Source: Actibacterium ureilyticum
GTDB lineage: Bacteria; Pseudomonadota; Alphaproteobacteria; Rhodobacterales; Rhodobacteraceae
Direction: 5' to 3'
Length of the DNA: 64,000 bases
NCBI RefSeq assembly: GCF_002285435.1
Contig: NZ_NSBT01000037.1
Coordinates: 744,001 to 808,000 of the forward strand
The translations under genes were made by a program, and so were the position numbers. The stretch's first letter is position 1. Each line of letters begins with the position of its first letter. The notes under the pieces were generated by a model that saw only the letters and a program-made list of their open reading frames with translations, did not search any database and was not told where the DNA came from. Below, piece after piece: positions 15,831-23,613 of the stretch.

Positions 15831-17194
15831 GGCGTGTCCTTTCGTGAAATGTCGTTTGTGTCGCTGGCCCAGCGGTCCAGCCAGTGGGCGCTGCGCAGCA
15901 ACCGGGCATCGCCGCCCACCGGGCCGACCAGTTGCACCCCCATCGGCAGCCCGTTTTCGGCCGTCAGCAGCGGTAGCGTGACGGCGGGCGTGCCGCAGAG
16001 CGTCCACAGTCCGTTGAAGATCGCATCGCCCGTCCAGCCCAGCCCCTTGGGCGCGGGACCCGGCGCGGCGGGGCACAAGATGGCGTCGCAACGCGCGAAG
16101 ACCTCGGACAACGCCGCGTTCAGCACCCCGCGCCAGTCCAGCGCGGCGATATAATCGCGCGCCAGGATCGCGTTGCCCTTGGCCAGCGCCTCTTGCGTCT
16201 CGGGCCCCAACAGGTGCAGCCCGTCGCGGGCGTAACGGTGATAGCAGCGCGCCATCTCGGCGAAATTGATCCGCGCGCGGATATCGGCCGCCTCGTCGAA
16301 CAGCGCGGGCAGATCGACCGGGAACACCTGATCGCCCAGGGCCTCGACCAGCTCGGCAAAACCCGCGTGGGTTTCGGGATCTGCGCTGTCCCAGCCCGGC
16401 GGGCGGACAAAGGCAAAGACCGGCGCCAGGGGCGGTGCGGACCGTGCGGTGTCCAGCAGCCGGGGGAACGGGGCCAGTTCGGTGGCGCTGTCGGCGGCAT
16501 CATGGCCGAACAGAATCTCGGCCAGCAGCGCGGCCCCCGTGGGATCGGCGGCAAAGACGCCGACCGTATCCAGCGTGGGCGATTGCATCAGCACACCCCG
16601 GCGCGGGATCGCGCCGAAGCTGGGCTTGAACCCGGTGATCCCGCAAAACGATGCGGGCCGGATGACCGAACCGCCGGTTTGCGTGCCCACCGCCAGCGGC
16701 ACCATCCCGTCAGCCACCGCCGCGGCAGAGCCCTGGGACGAGCCGCCGGGCGTGTGGTCGGGATTGTGCGGGTTGCGCGTCGGGCCGGGATGCATGAAAG
16801 CCAGCTCGGTCGTGACCGTCTTGCCCAGGATCACCGCGCCCGCGGATTTGAGCCGTTCCACCACGAAGGCATCGCGCGCGGGCGTGCGCCCCTTGTCCAG
16901 CGCGCAGCCGTTTTCGGTCGGCATCCGCACCGTGTCGATGATGTCCTTCAGCGCCACGGGCAGCCCGTGCAGCGCCCCCAGCGGCAGACCGGCGGCGCGT
17001 TGCGCATCCCGCTGGCGGGCCTGTTCCAGCGCGTAGTCGCCATCCAGCCAGGCCCAGGCCTGCACCTGCCCCTCGCGCACGGCGATGCGGTTCAGGCACA
17101 GGGTCACAAGCTCTTCGGCCTTCAGCGCGCCGGTGGCCAGCCGGTCGCGCAGTTCGACCGCGCCCAGGGTGATCGGTGCCGCCTCAGCCGCCAT
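15827..17194 (-). CDS. Amidase-signature hydrolase
   Basis: 455 residues with a complete amidase signature: Lys83 in LPVALKDIIDT, the cis-Ser region PGGSSQGSAAAVADG (Ser152/153) and the nucleophile Ser176 in GTQTGGSVIRPASFCG. It hydrolyses an amide or ester bond in the cytoplasm, Ser-cisSer-Lys type; the substrate is unknown. No signal peptide is present. The start overlaps the TRAP permease stop by 11 bases, so it is part of the operon and its substrate is probably imported by that TRAP system. Confidence 0.88.
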   Translation of the reverse strand: MAAEAAPITLGAVELRDRLATGALKAEELVTLCLNRIAVREGQVQAWAWLDGDYALEQARQRDAQRAAGLPLGALHGLPVALKDIIDTVRMPTENGCALDKGRTPARDAFVVERLKSAGAVILGKTVTTELAFMHPGPTRNPHNPDHTPGGSSQGSAAAVADGMVPLAVGTQTGGSVIRPASFCGITGFKPSFGAIPRRGVLMQSPTLDTVGVFAADPTGAALLAEILFGHDAADSATELAPFPRLLDTARSAPPLAPVFAFVRPPGWDSADPETHAGFAELVEALGDQVFPVDLPALFDEAADIRARINFAEMARCYHRYARDGLHLLGPETQEALAKGNAILARDYIAALDWRGVLNAALSEVFARCDAILCPAAPGPAPKGLGWTGDAIFNGLWTLCGTPAVTLPLLTAENGLPMGVQLVGPVGGDARLLRSAHWLDRWASDTNDISRKDTP

Positions 17195-18605
17195 AGAACA
17201 GGTCCGGCAAATAGAACACGATCTGCGGGAACAGGTACATCAGCACCATCGACAGGATCACGCAGAACAGGAACGGCATGACACCGGAAAAGATCTGCGT
17301 CAGCCGGATTTCTGGCGGGGCGATCCCCTTGAGGTAATAGGCCGACATCGCCATCGGTGGCGTCAGGAACGAGGTCTGCAGGTTCAGCGCCACCAGGATG
17401 CCGAAGAACAGCGGGTCGATCTCGAAAAACGCCAGCAGCGGCAGAAAGATCGGCACGAAGATGATGATGATCTCGGACCATTCCAGCGGCCAGCCCAGCA
17501 GGAAGATGATGATCTGCGCCAGGATCAGGAACATGATCGGCGACAGGTTCAGCGACTGCACGAATTCCGAGATCACATGCTCGCCCCCCAGATACGAGAA
17601 CACGGCCGAGAACGTATAGGACCCCACGAACAGCCAGCACACCATCGCCGTGGTGCGCACCGTCAGGTAGACGCTTTCGCGCAGCCGCTGCCAGGTCATC
17701 GCGCGATAGGCGAAGGCCAGCAGGATGCCACCCAGCGCGCCGATCGAGGCGGCCTCGGTCGGGGTGGCCAGCCCGAACAGGATCGAACCCAGCACCGCCA
17801 GGATCAGGAAGGCCAGCGGAAAGAACGAGGTCAGGATCATCATCACCAGCTTGCCCATGGGCACATCGGGGACCTCTTCGGCGGTGGGGCGCGGTGCGAC
17901 CGACGGTTGCAGGATCGACCGCCCCGTGACGTAGATCAGGTAAAGCCCCACCAGCGTCAGCCCCGGCAGAAGCGCCCCGGCGTAAAGCCGCACGATCGAC
18001 ACGTTCGACGCCGCCGCATAGACGATCAGCATGATCGACGGCGGGATCAGGATGCCCAGCGTGCCGCCGGCGCAGATGATTCCGCTGGCGAATGACGGCT
18101 CATAGCGCGCCTTCAGCATCGCGGGCAGCGCCAGCAGCCCCATCAGCGTGACCACGGCCCCCACGATCCCCGTGGCGGTGGCAAAGAGCGCGCAGGTGAT
18201 CAGCGCCGCCACCCCCATCGAGCCCGGAATGCGTTTGGACGCGATGTTCAGCGTGCTGAACAGCCGGTCGACGATATTGGCCCGTTCCACGACATAGCCC
18301 ATGAACAGGAACAGCGGCACGGCGGTCAGAACCTCGTTCGACATCACCGTGAAGGTCTGGTTCACAAACAGGTCGAATATTCGGTTATTGGTGAACCCGT
18401 CCAGCCAGGTGGACCATTGGTCCCAGGTGCTGGCGGTTTCGGGATCCAGCCGCAGGTGGTCGCGCCACATCCGACGCGCGTCGTAATAGGCGTAATAGCC
18501 AAAGCCGATGCCCATGGCCATCAGCGTGAAGGCGATGGGAAAGCCCAGAAAGACGAAGACGATGAACAGCCCCAGCATCATCAGGGCGATCTGTGGATCG
18601 GTCAT
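17184..18605 (-). CDS. TRAP transporter large permease (mannitol/chloroaromatic/2-oxo-acid subfamily)
   Basis: 473 residues from the ATG at 18605, which overlaps the small permease stop (ATGA). It has many hydrophobic segments and DctM motifs (FATATGIVGAVVTLMGLLAL, AGGTLGILIPPSIMLIVYAA, LQTSFLTPPMAMSAYYLKGI). A longer loop after the second helix (about residues 40-75) marks the large-subunit subfamily that pairs with Tat-exported, TakP/FcbT1-like binding proteins. The substrate is not determined by sequence. Confidence 0.92.
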   Translation of the reverse strand: MTDPQIALMMLGLFIVFVFLGFPIAFTLMAMGIGFGYYAYYDARRMWRDHLRLDPETASTWDQWSTWLDGFTNNRIFDLFVNQTFTVMSNEVLTAVPLFLFMGYVVERANIVDRLFSTLNIASKRIPGSMGVAALITCALFATATGIVGAVVTLMGLLALPAMLKARYEPSFASGIICAGGTLGILIPPSIMLIVYAAASNVSIVRLYAGALLPGLTLVGLYLIYVTGRSILQPSVAPRPTAEEVPDVPMGKLVMMILTSFFPLAFLILAVLGSILFGLATPTEAASIGALGGILLAFAYRAMTWQRLRESVYLTVRTTAMVCWLFVGSYTFSAVFSYLGGEHVISEFVQSLNLSPIMFLILAQIIIFLLGWPLEWSEIIIIFVPIFLPLLAFFEIDPLFFGILVALNLQTSFLTPPMAMSAYYLKGIAPPEIRLTQIFSGVMPFLFCVILSMVLMYLFPQIVFYLPDLFYGG

Positions 18606-19186
18606 ATGTGGGCATCCGTTTCTGCTTTGTCGGCTTCGCGCATCAGAAGGTCCTCGGTCTCGACCACGTCCTCCTGCGCCTCGATCCAGTGATTGGTGCG
18701 GATGGCGATAAGGCAGCGCAGCACCTGCGCGATCCCCTGGACGAACAGCAAAAGCCCCGCCGCGACGATCACCGTCTTGAACTGATAGATCGGCACGCCC
18801 GCCGGGCTGTTCACCGACACCTCGCCATATTGCCAGGACCGGGCGGCATATTTCCAACCGGCGAAGATCAGCGCCAGCACCCCCGGAAAGAAGAACAGGG
18901 TGTACAGGATCAGGTCCACCTTGGCCTGCGTTCTGGGCTGCCACAGCCGATACAGGAAGTCGCCCCGCACATGCCCCCCGCGCGACAGGGTATAGGCCCC
19001 GCCCATCATGAAAAGCGTCCCGTACATGATGAACGACACATCAAGCGCCCAGGCGGTGGGATTGTTCAGCACATAGCGCACGAACACCTCGTAGCCCGTC
19101 CCAACCGCCATCAGCACGATCAGCCAGGCGAAAGCCTTGCCGAACCATGCCGACAGATTGTCCGCAAAGCGTATGAACCCGATCAT
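18602..19186 (-). CDS. TRAP transporter small permease
   Basis: 194 residues with four hydrophobic helices and DctQ-like motifs (VFVRYVLNNPTAWALDVSFI, GHVRGDFLY). It overlaps the large permease start by 4 bases and follows the binding-protein gene after an intercistronic hairpin. It completes the second TRAP system of the window. Confidence 0.9.
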   Translation of the reverse strand: MIGFIRFADNLSAWFGKAFAWLIVLMAVGTGYEVFVRYVLNNPTAWALDVSFIMYGTLFMMGGAYTLSRGGHVRGDFLYRLWQPRTQAKVDLILYTLFFFPGVLALIFAGWKYAARSWQYGEVSVNSPAGVPIYQFKTVIVAAGLLLFVQGIAQVLRCLIAIRTNHWIEAQEDVVETEDLLMREADKAETDAHI

Positions 19187-19234
19187 GGAGCCCCCGGTTT
19201 ATTGTCTGTTGTCCTGCCTGTTTCGGCCGATGAC

Positions 19235-19260
19235 GGACCGCCCCGGTGACGGGACGGTCC
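19235..19260 (-). terminator. Intercistronic hairpin between TRAP binding protein and small permease
   Basis: An 11-pair stem (GGACCGCCCCG against CGGGACGGTCC, one wobble pair) with a GTGA loop lies just after the binding-protein stop. It has no T-run. As in the malonate operon, it probably protects the upstream mRNA or partly terminates, giving excess binding protein. Confidence 0.5.
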
Positions 19261-19277
19261 AGCACATTCCGGCCCGG

Positions 19278-20408
19278 TCAAAGCTGCAGCTTGCCCGGGA
19301 AATAGTGGTTATAGGCCAGCGCATAATCGGGCGCGTTCATCAGCTCGTAATAGGCCACGCGGTCGACCCAGGCGCGCTGGCTGTCCAGGCATTTCTTCAT
19401 GAACGGGTCTTCTTCCAGCTCGACGATCAGCTCGTCCCAGGCCTTGATCTGGGCATCCAGGATCTCTTTCGAGGTCCGGTGAACGGTCACGCCGGCTTCG
19501 TTCTGAAGCCATTGCAGGTCGGCGGAATAGCGGTCCATCGCCTTGGCCGTGTTGGCGGTCGACGCGGCCTCGACCCCGTATTTCAGGATCGCCTGCAGGT
19601 CGGGGTCCAGATCCTCGACAAAGGTGCGCGAGAACAGGAACTCGAAGCTTTCCGACGCCTGGTGATAGGACGACAGGTAATAGTTCTTGGCCACGTCCTG
19701 GGCGCCGAAATCCTTATCCGACGAGGGGTTGTTGAACTCGAACGCGTCGATCACGCCGCGTTCCATCGCCGGAACGATCTCGCCCCCCGGAAGCTGCGCA
19801 ACCGACATGCCCAGCTTGGCCATCAGGTCGGCGGCAAGGCCCACGGTGCGGTATTTGAACCCTTGCAGATCCTCGACCGTGCTGACCTCGCCCTTGAACC
19901 AGCCAAAGGGCTGGGCGAACATCGGAAAGCCCATATAGCCGATGATATCCAGACCCATGATGTCCTGGGTCAGTTCGCGATACAGCTCGTCCCCGCCCCC
20001 GGCATAGAACCAGCTGAGCATCGTGGTGGCCGAGCCGCCCAGAACCGGACCGGTCCCGAAAAGCGACGCCGCCTTGTGCTTGCCGTACCAATAGACGGGC
20101 ACCGAATGCGCCGCATCCAGAACGCCGTCATTGACCGCATCCAGCACCTGGAACGCGGCGACGACCGCGCCAGCGGGCAGCACATCGACCTTGAGCCGAC
20201 CACCGGACATTGCCTCGACCCGGGTGGCGTAATCCTTGGCGAATTCGTCCCAGATGTTGGACGCCCCCCAGGATGTTTGCATCTTGATGACGATCGGGGC
20301 CTGCGCCAGCACGGCGGGCGCGGCAAGGGTGCTGCCCGCCGCGGCGGTCCCCACCATTGCGGATTTCTTCAGAAACGACCGGCGGCCGATCTTTGGTGAA
20401 TGTGTCAT
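19278..20408 (-). CDS. TRAP transporter periplasmic binding protein, Tat-exported (TakP/FcbT1-like)
   Basis: 376 residues from the ATG at 20408 (GGGAGGAAGACA ribosome binding site). A twin-arginine signal (RRSFLKK at residues 9-15) ends near LAQA. The mature part matches the TakP/lactate/mannitol TRAP class: MQTSWGASNIWDEFAKDYAT, VLPAGAVVAAFQVLDAVNDG, MERGVIDAFEFNNPSSD. Members bind 2-oxo acids, lactate or related hydroxy acids, often with a metal. Next to a hydroxyacid dehydrogenase and a sugar dehydrogenase, a hydroxy- or sugar-acid ligand is likely. Confidence 0.9.
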   Translation of the reverse strand: MTHSPKIGRRSFLKKSAMVGTAAAGSTLAAPAVLAQAPIVIKMQTSWGASNIWDEFAKDYATRVEAMSGGRLKVDVLPAGAVVAAFQVLDAVNDGVLDAAHSVPVYWYGKHKAASLFGTGPVLGGSATTMLSWFYAGGGDELYRELTQDIMGLDIIGYMGFPMFAQPFGWFKGEVSTVEDLQGFKYRTVGLAADLMAKLGMSVAQLPGGEIVPAMERGVIDAFEFNNPSSDKDFGAQDVAKNYYLSSYHQASESFEFLFSRTFVEDLDPDLQAILKYGVEAASTANTAKAMDRYSADLQWLQNEAGVTVHRTSKEILDAQIKAWDELIVELEEDPFMKKCLDSQRAWVDRVAYYELMNAPDYALAYNHYFPGKLQL

Positions 20409-20526
20409 TGTCTTCCTCCCAATGTGCCCGGTGCGGGCGGTCTTCGATATGCCGGGGGTTCCTCCCACCCGTGTCCTTGCGCAGACCACCCCGCGCGGGT
20501 GCCGGTCTGCCGGTGCCTGATGTCTG

Positions 20527-20545
20527 GCCGAAACCGCGTTTCGGC
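20527..20545 (-). other. Intercistronic hairpin between dihaem cytochrome c and TRAP binding protein genes
   Basis: Perfect 8-base inverted repeat GCCGAAAC-cgc-GTTTCGGC in the 183-base gap of the operon. No T-run follows on either strand. It may stabilise the upstream sugar dehydrogenase and cytochrome message. The gap could also hold an internal promoter; none is convincing by eye. Confidence 0.35.
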
Positions 20546-20591
20546 ATGGCGCGGGTCAGGCGGCCCCGCGCGCAATTCCATGGGCGCGGCC

Positions 20592-21176
20592 TCAATCCGG
20601 TGCCGGGCCGACCTCCAGCTTGATCGCGGCGTACCAGTCGGCGGCGGCGCGGATATCGGCGTCGGACAATTGCGACGCGATTTCGCTCATGATCTCATGA
20701 TGGCGTTTGCCGGTACGGAACGCCTTGAGCTGGGTGTCGATATAGATCGTGGTTTCCCCCGCCAGGTTCGGCGCATCCTCGAACAGCGCAATGCCGTCCG
20801 CACCGTGACAATCAGCACAGACCTGCGGTGCCCCCGCCGGATCGGCACCGGCGGGCAAGGATGCCACCGTCTGATGCGACGCATACCAGGCCGCGACATC
20901 GGCGATCTGTTGATCGTTCAAACCAGCGGCCACCACGCTCATCATCTCGTGCTGGCGCGTGCCGGACCGGAACGCCGCAAGCTGCGCCGCGATATAGCTT
21001 TCGGGTTCGCCGCCGATATGCGGCGCGATGGGGATTTTGGCGTAGCCATCGATCCCGTGACAGGTGCGGCACATGCCGGCCACCTTTTGCCCGGCGGCCG
21101 GATCGCCGCCCCCCTGCCCCGTGGCGGCCCCGGCGGGCAACAGCCCGCCAAGAACAAGGGTCATGACCCACTTCAT
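20592..21176 (-). CDS. Dihaem cytochrome c (c4-like), periplasmic
   Basis: 194 residues with a Sec signal and two haem motifs, CRTCH (36-40) and CADCH (120-124). Each is followed by a homologous stretch (YIAAQLAAFRSGTRQHEMM and YIDTQLKAFRTGKRHHEIM, whose methionines are likely axial ligands), so the protein is an internal duplication. Its start overlaps the sugar dehydrogenase stop (ATGA). It most likely accepts electrons from that dehydrogenase in the periplasm and passes them to the respiratory chain. Confidence 0.9.
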   Translation of the reverse strand: MKWVMTLVLGGLLPAGAATGQGGGDPAAGQKVAGMCRTCHGIDGYAKIPIAPHIGGEPESYIAAQLAAFRSGTRQHEMMSVVAAGLNDQQIADVAAWYASHQTVASLPAGADPAGAPQVCADCHGADGIALFEDAPNLAGETTIYIDTQLKAFRTGKRHHEIMSEIASQLSDADIRAAADWYAAIKLEVGPAPD

Positions 21177-22423
21177 CCGTCGTAGCTGATCCGATAGATG
21201 GCGCCCGCCAGATCATCGGACACCAGCAACGAGCCATCGCGCAGCTCGACCACATCCACCGGACGGCCCAGATATTCGCCGTTCTCGTCGATCCAGCCCT
21301 CGGCAAAGGGTTCCGATGTGGCATTGCCCTCGGCGTCGATGAAGGTCACCATCACCCGCGCGCCGACCGGCGTGGTGCGGTTCCACGACCCGTGCTGGGC
21401 CGAGAAGATGGCGTTCTTGTACCTGGCCGGAAACATGTTGCCTTCATAGAAATGCATGCCCAGATCGGCGGCATGGGCCACCATCTCGACCGCGGGATGC
21501 ACGACCTCGACCGGGACTTCCTCGCCCTTGTATTCGTTGGTGCGCACCGTGCCGCCGCCGAACCAGGGGTGGCCGAAATGTTGCCCGGCCTCGGTCTGGC
21601 GGTTCAGCTCGCCCGGCGGGATGTCATCGCCCATGCCGTCGACCTGATTGTCGGTGAACCACAGCTCGCCCGTGACCGGATGGTGGTCATGCCCGACCGA
21701 GTTGCGCACGCCATAGGTATAGACCTCGCGCTCGGTCCCATCGATGTTCATGCGGATGATCCCGCCGATACCCACCTGGTTGTACAGGTCCAGCTTGTCG
21801 GCGGGCGCCACGTTGAACGGCTGCCCGAGCGAGATGTAAAGCTTGCCGTCCGGACCGATATCGCAGACCCGCGCGGTGTGGTTATAGCTTTCCTCGTCCG
21901 CCGGGATCAGCTCTCCGCCCGGCACGATCGGCACCGCGACCACATCGGGGCTTTCATAAAAGAACTCCGCCGCCGGATAGAGCAGCACGCGGTTCTGTTC
22001 GGCGATGATCAGGAACCCGTCATCGGTGAAGCACGGGCCGTTCGGAATGGCCTTGGTCAGCGAGGGCGCGAAATTCTTGACCTCGTCCGCGACGCGGTCC
22101 TTGTTGCGGTCGGTGACCGCCCAGACTTCGGTCTTGCGGGTGCCGACAAAGGTAACGATCCCCTGCGGGCCGACGGCCATGTGGCGGGCATCGGGCACGA
22201 CGGCGTAAAGCTCGATCTTGAAGCCCTCGGGCATCGTGATCCGCTCCAGGTTGGCCCTGATGCCATCCGCGAAATCGCCCCCTTGATCGACAATGGTGAA
22301 ATCGGTCACGCCCGTGGTCTTGAACGCGCCCAGCTTGGCAAGATTGTCCGGCAATGCACCCTGGGCCAACGCCTGGCCCGCAAAAAACGCCGAAAACGCA
22401 ACACGCATCAGAAAGGTCTTCAT
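21173..22423 (-). CDS. PQQ-dependent soluble sugar dehydrogenase family protein (sorbosone/aldose dehydrogenase-like)
   Basis: 416 residues from the ATG at 22423, which has GGGAGGAAGACC. Residues 1-20 form a signal ending ALA. The mature protein is a six-bladed propeller of the soluble glucose/sorbosone dehydrogenase class: LPDNLAKL, ADEESYNHTARVCDIGPDGK, NSVGHDHHPVTGELWFTDNQ (likely catalytic His), SAQHGSWNRTTPVGARV. It oxidises an aldose or similar alcohol/aldehyde in the periplasm using PQQ. It is first in the operon and translationally coupled to the cytochrome. PQQ dependence is family knowledge; no PQQ biosynthesis genes are in the window. Confidence 0.85.
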   Translation of the reverse strand: MKTFLMRVAFSAFFAGQALAQGALPDNLAKLGAFKTTGVTDFTIVDQGGDFADGIRANLERITMPEGFKIELYAVVPDARHMAVGPQGIVTFVGTRKTEVWAVTDRNKDRVADEVKNFAPSLTKAIPNGPCFTDDGFLIIAEQNRVLLYPAAEFFYESPDVVAVPIVPGGELIPADEESYNHTARVCDIGPDGKLYISLGQPFNVAPADKLDLYNQVGIGGIIRMNIDGTEREVYTYGVRNSVGHDHHPVTGELWFTDNQVDGMGDDIPPGELNRQTEAGQHFGHPWFGGGTVRTNEYKGEEVPVEVVHPAVEMVAHAADLGMHFYEGNMFPARYKNAIFSAQHGSWNRTTPVGARVMVTFIDAEGNATSEPFAEGWIDENGEYLGRPVDVVELRDGSLLVSDDLAGAIYRISYDG

Positions 22424-22779
22424 GGTCTTCCTCCCTTGTGTTTGCAAACGCCCTGTCATCAGGCGCCGACCGCTCTTGCCCCCGCTGTCCCGTTTCGGCT
22501 TCTGATGGCCGACAGCGTTCGTGTGGATCTGTGTCCCTCGGGTCCTCTTCAGTGAAAAAACAAGGGCGCGACTTGGCAATTCGTCCATTGGTCTTAACGC
22601 CGCCGCCCGGATGCGACCCGCCTGGGGCGCAAGCCGCGCGCGGGTCACCCCCGCGGCGCGGGCACCCTTGCACGGCGCGCGAAACCGCGCCGTCGATCCG
22701 TCGTGAAAGCCTGCTGCATGCTGTCCACTCCCCCTTGAACAAGCATCTTGCGTCCGTGAGTGTATCGGCCGGACCTGTC
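22424..22779. other. Long 5' region of the sugar dehydrogenase operon, no gene seen
   Basis: 356 bases between the dehydrogenase start and the GntR operator. No frame on either strand has a ribosome binding site and a plausible protein; apparent open frames are compositional. On the minus strand a TTGTTTTTTC stretch lies near 22550-22565 without a clear stem. It is probably a long untranslated leader. Confidence 0.4.
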
Positions 22780-22793
22780 TTTCGTATACGAAA
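22780..22793. promoter_or_regulatory. Probable operator of the divergent GntR regulator
   Basis: Perfect 14-base palindrome TTTCGTATACGAAA, 61 bases upstream of the GntR ATG and in the divergent region facing the sugar dehydrogenase operon. It shares the GTATAC core with the matP/matR palindrome at 13277-13286. Confidence 0.6.
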
Positions 22794-22854
22794 TTCGGAT
22801 GCTCTTGTCTATGTCCCCGCAACGGCGCTAGGAAGGGCGGCAAAGAGGGGCGCC

Positions 22855-23520
22855 ATGGAACCGGTCAAGGCACAGAAAACGCTGGTCGAACAGACCTATG
22901 ACATCCTGCTCGACGCGATCTGTAGCGGCGAGATCCAGCCCGGCGAACGGCTGAACCAGGACGATCTGGCGGTGCGGCTGAACGTGTCGCGCCAGCCGGT
23001 GAACAGCGCGATTTCCATCCTGCGGGCGCAGCGCCTGGTGGCCGATACCGGCCGGCGCGGCGTGGTGGTGGCACCGATCGATATGGCGATGTTCCAGTCG
23101 ATCCACGAGATGCGCCAGAAGCTGGACCCGTTCGCGGCCGAACTGGCCTGTCTGCGCAAACCCGACACCGCCCCGGACGAGGCCGCCGCGATCCTGGACC
23201 GGGGCGCGCGGGCCTTGGCGCAACAGGATGCGCGGGCGCTGTTGCAGGCCGATGTGGATTTCCACGCCATGCTGTATCGCTGGAGCGGGAACACCTTCCT
23301 GGAAGGCGCCATGGCGCTTGGCTGGAACCACACAAGGCGGTTCATGGCGGTGGCCCTGCGCACCCCCAGCGCACCACAGATCGTCTGGACCGAACACCGC
23401 GCGATCCTGGAACGGGTGATGGCGCGCGACACCGATGCCGCCGCCGCCCTGATGCGCGACCACCTGGAAAACGCCATCGACCGGCTGGGCTTTCGCGACG
23501 AAACCGGCGCGCCGCGTTGA
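22855..23520 (+). CDS. GntR-family transcriptional regulator, FCD class
   Basis: 221 residues: winged helix (LNQDDLAVRLNVSRQPVNSA, wing DTGRRGVVV) and FCD domain with metal-type residues (ADVDFHAMLYRWSGN, WTEHRAILERVMARD, MRDHLE). The start ATG at 22855 follows GAGGGG. It is divergent from the sugar dehydrogenase/TRAP operon, with a perfect palindrome between them, so it is the likely regulator. The ligand is probably a sugar acid or hydroxy acid, inferred from its neighbours. Confidence 0.85.
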   Translation: MEPVKAQKTLVEQTYDILLDAICSGEIQPGERLNQDDLAVRLNVSRQPVNSAISILRAQRLVADTGRRGVVVAPIDMAMFQSIHEMRQKLDPFAAELACLRKPDTAPDEAAAILDRGARALAQQDARALLQADVDFHAMLYRWSGNTFLEGAMALGWNHTRRFMAVALRTPSAPQIVWTEHRAILERVMARDTDAAAALMRDHLENAIDRLGFRDETGAPR

Positions 23521-23613
23521 GACACCAAATTTCCGCCCCGCGCCGGTTTCTGGTGGTTCACCCCGCCGCCAAAAGGCTTTAACCTGCCGCAACCCTTGGC
23601 GACACGAGCAGAC

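Noticed and set aside
22424-22854. N-terminal extension of the GntR regulator or of the sugar dehydrogenase into this gap
   Set aside because: The extensions have compositional, Arg/Ala-rich sequence, while the chosen starts have strong ribosome binding sites and begin at the conserved domain or signal peptide.
23521-23613. SRP RNA (ffs) upstream of dnaX, a common location
   Set aside because: The 93-base gap lacks the conserved GGAAGG-type core and has no matching long hairpin.
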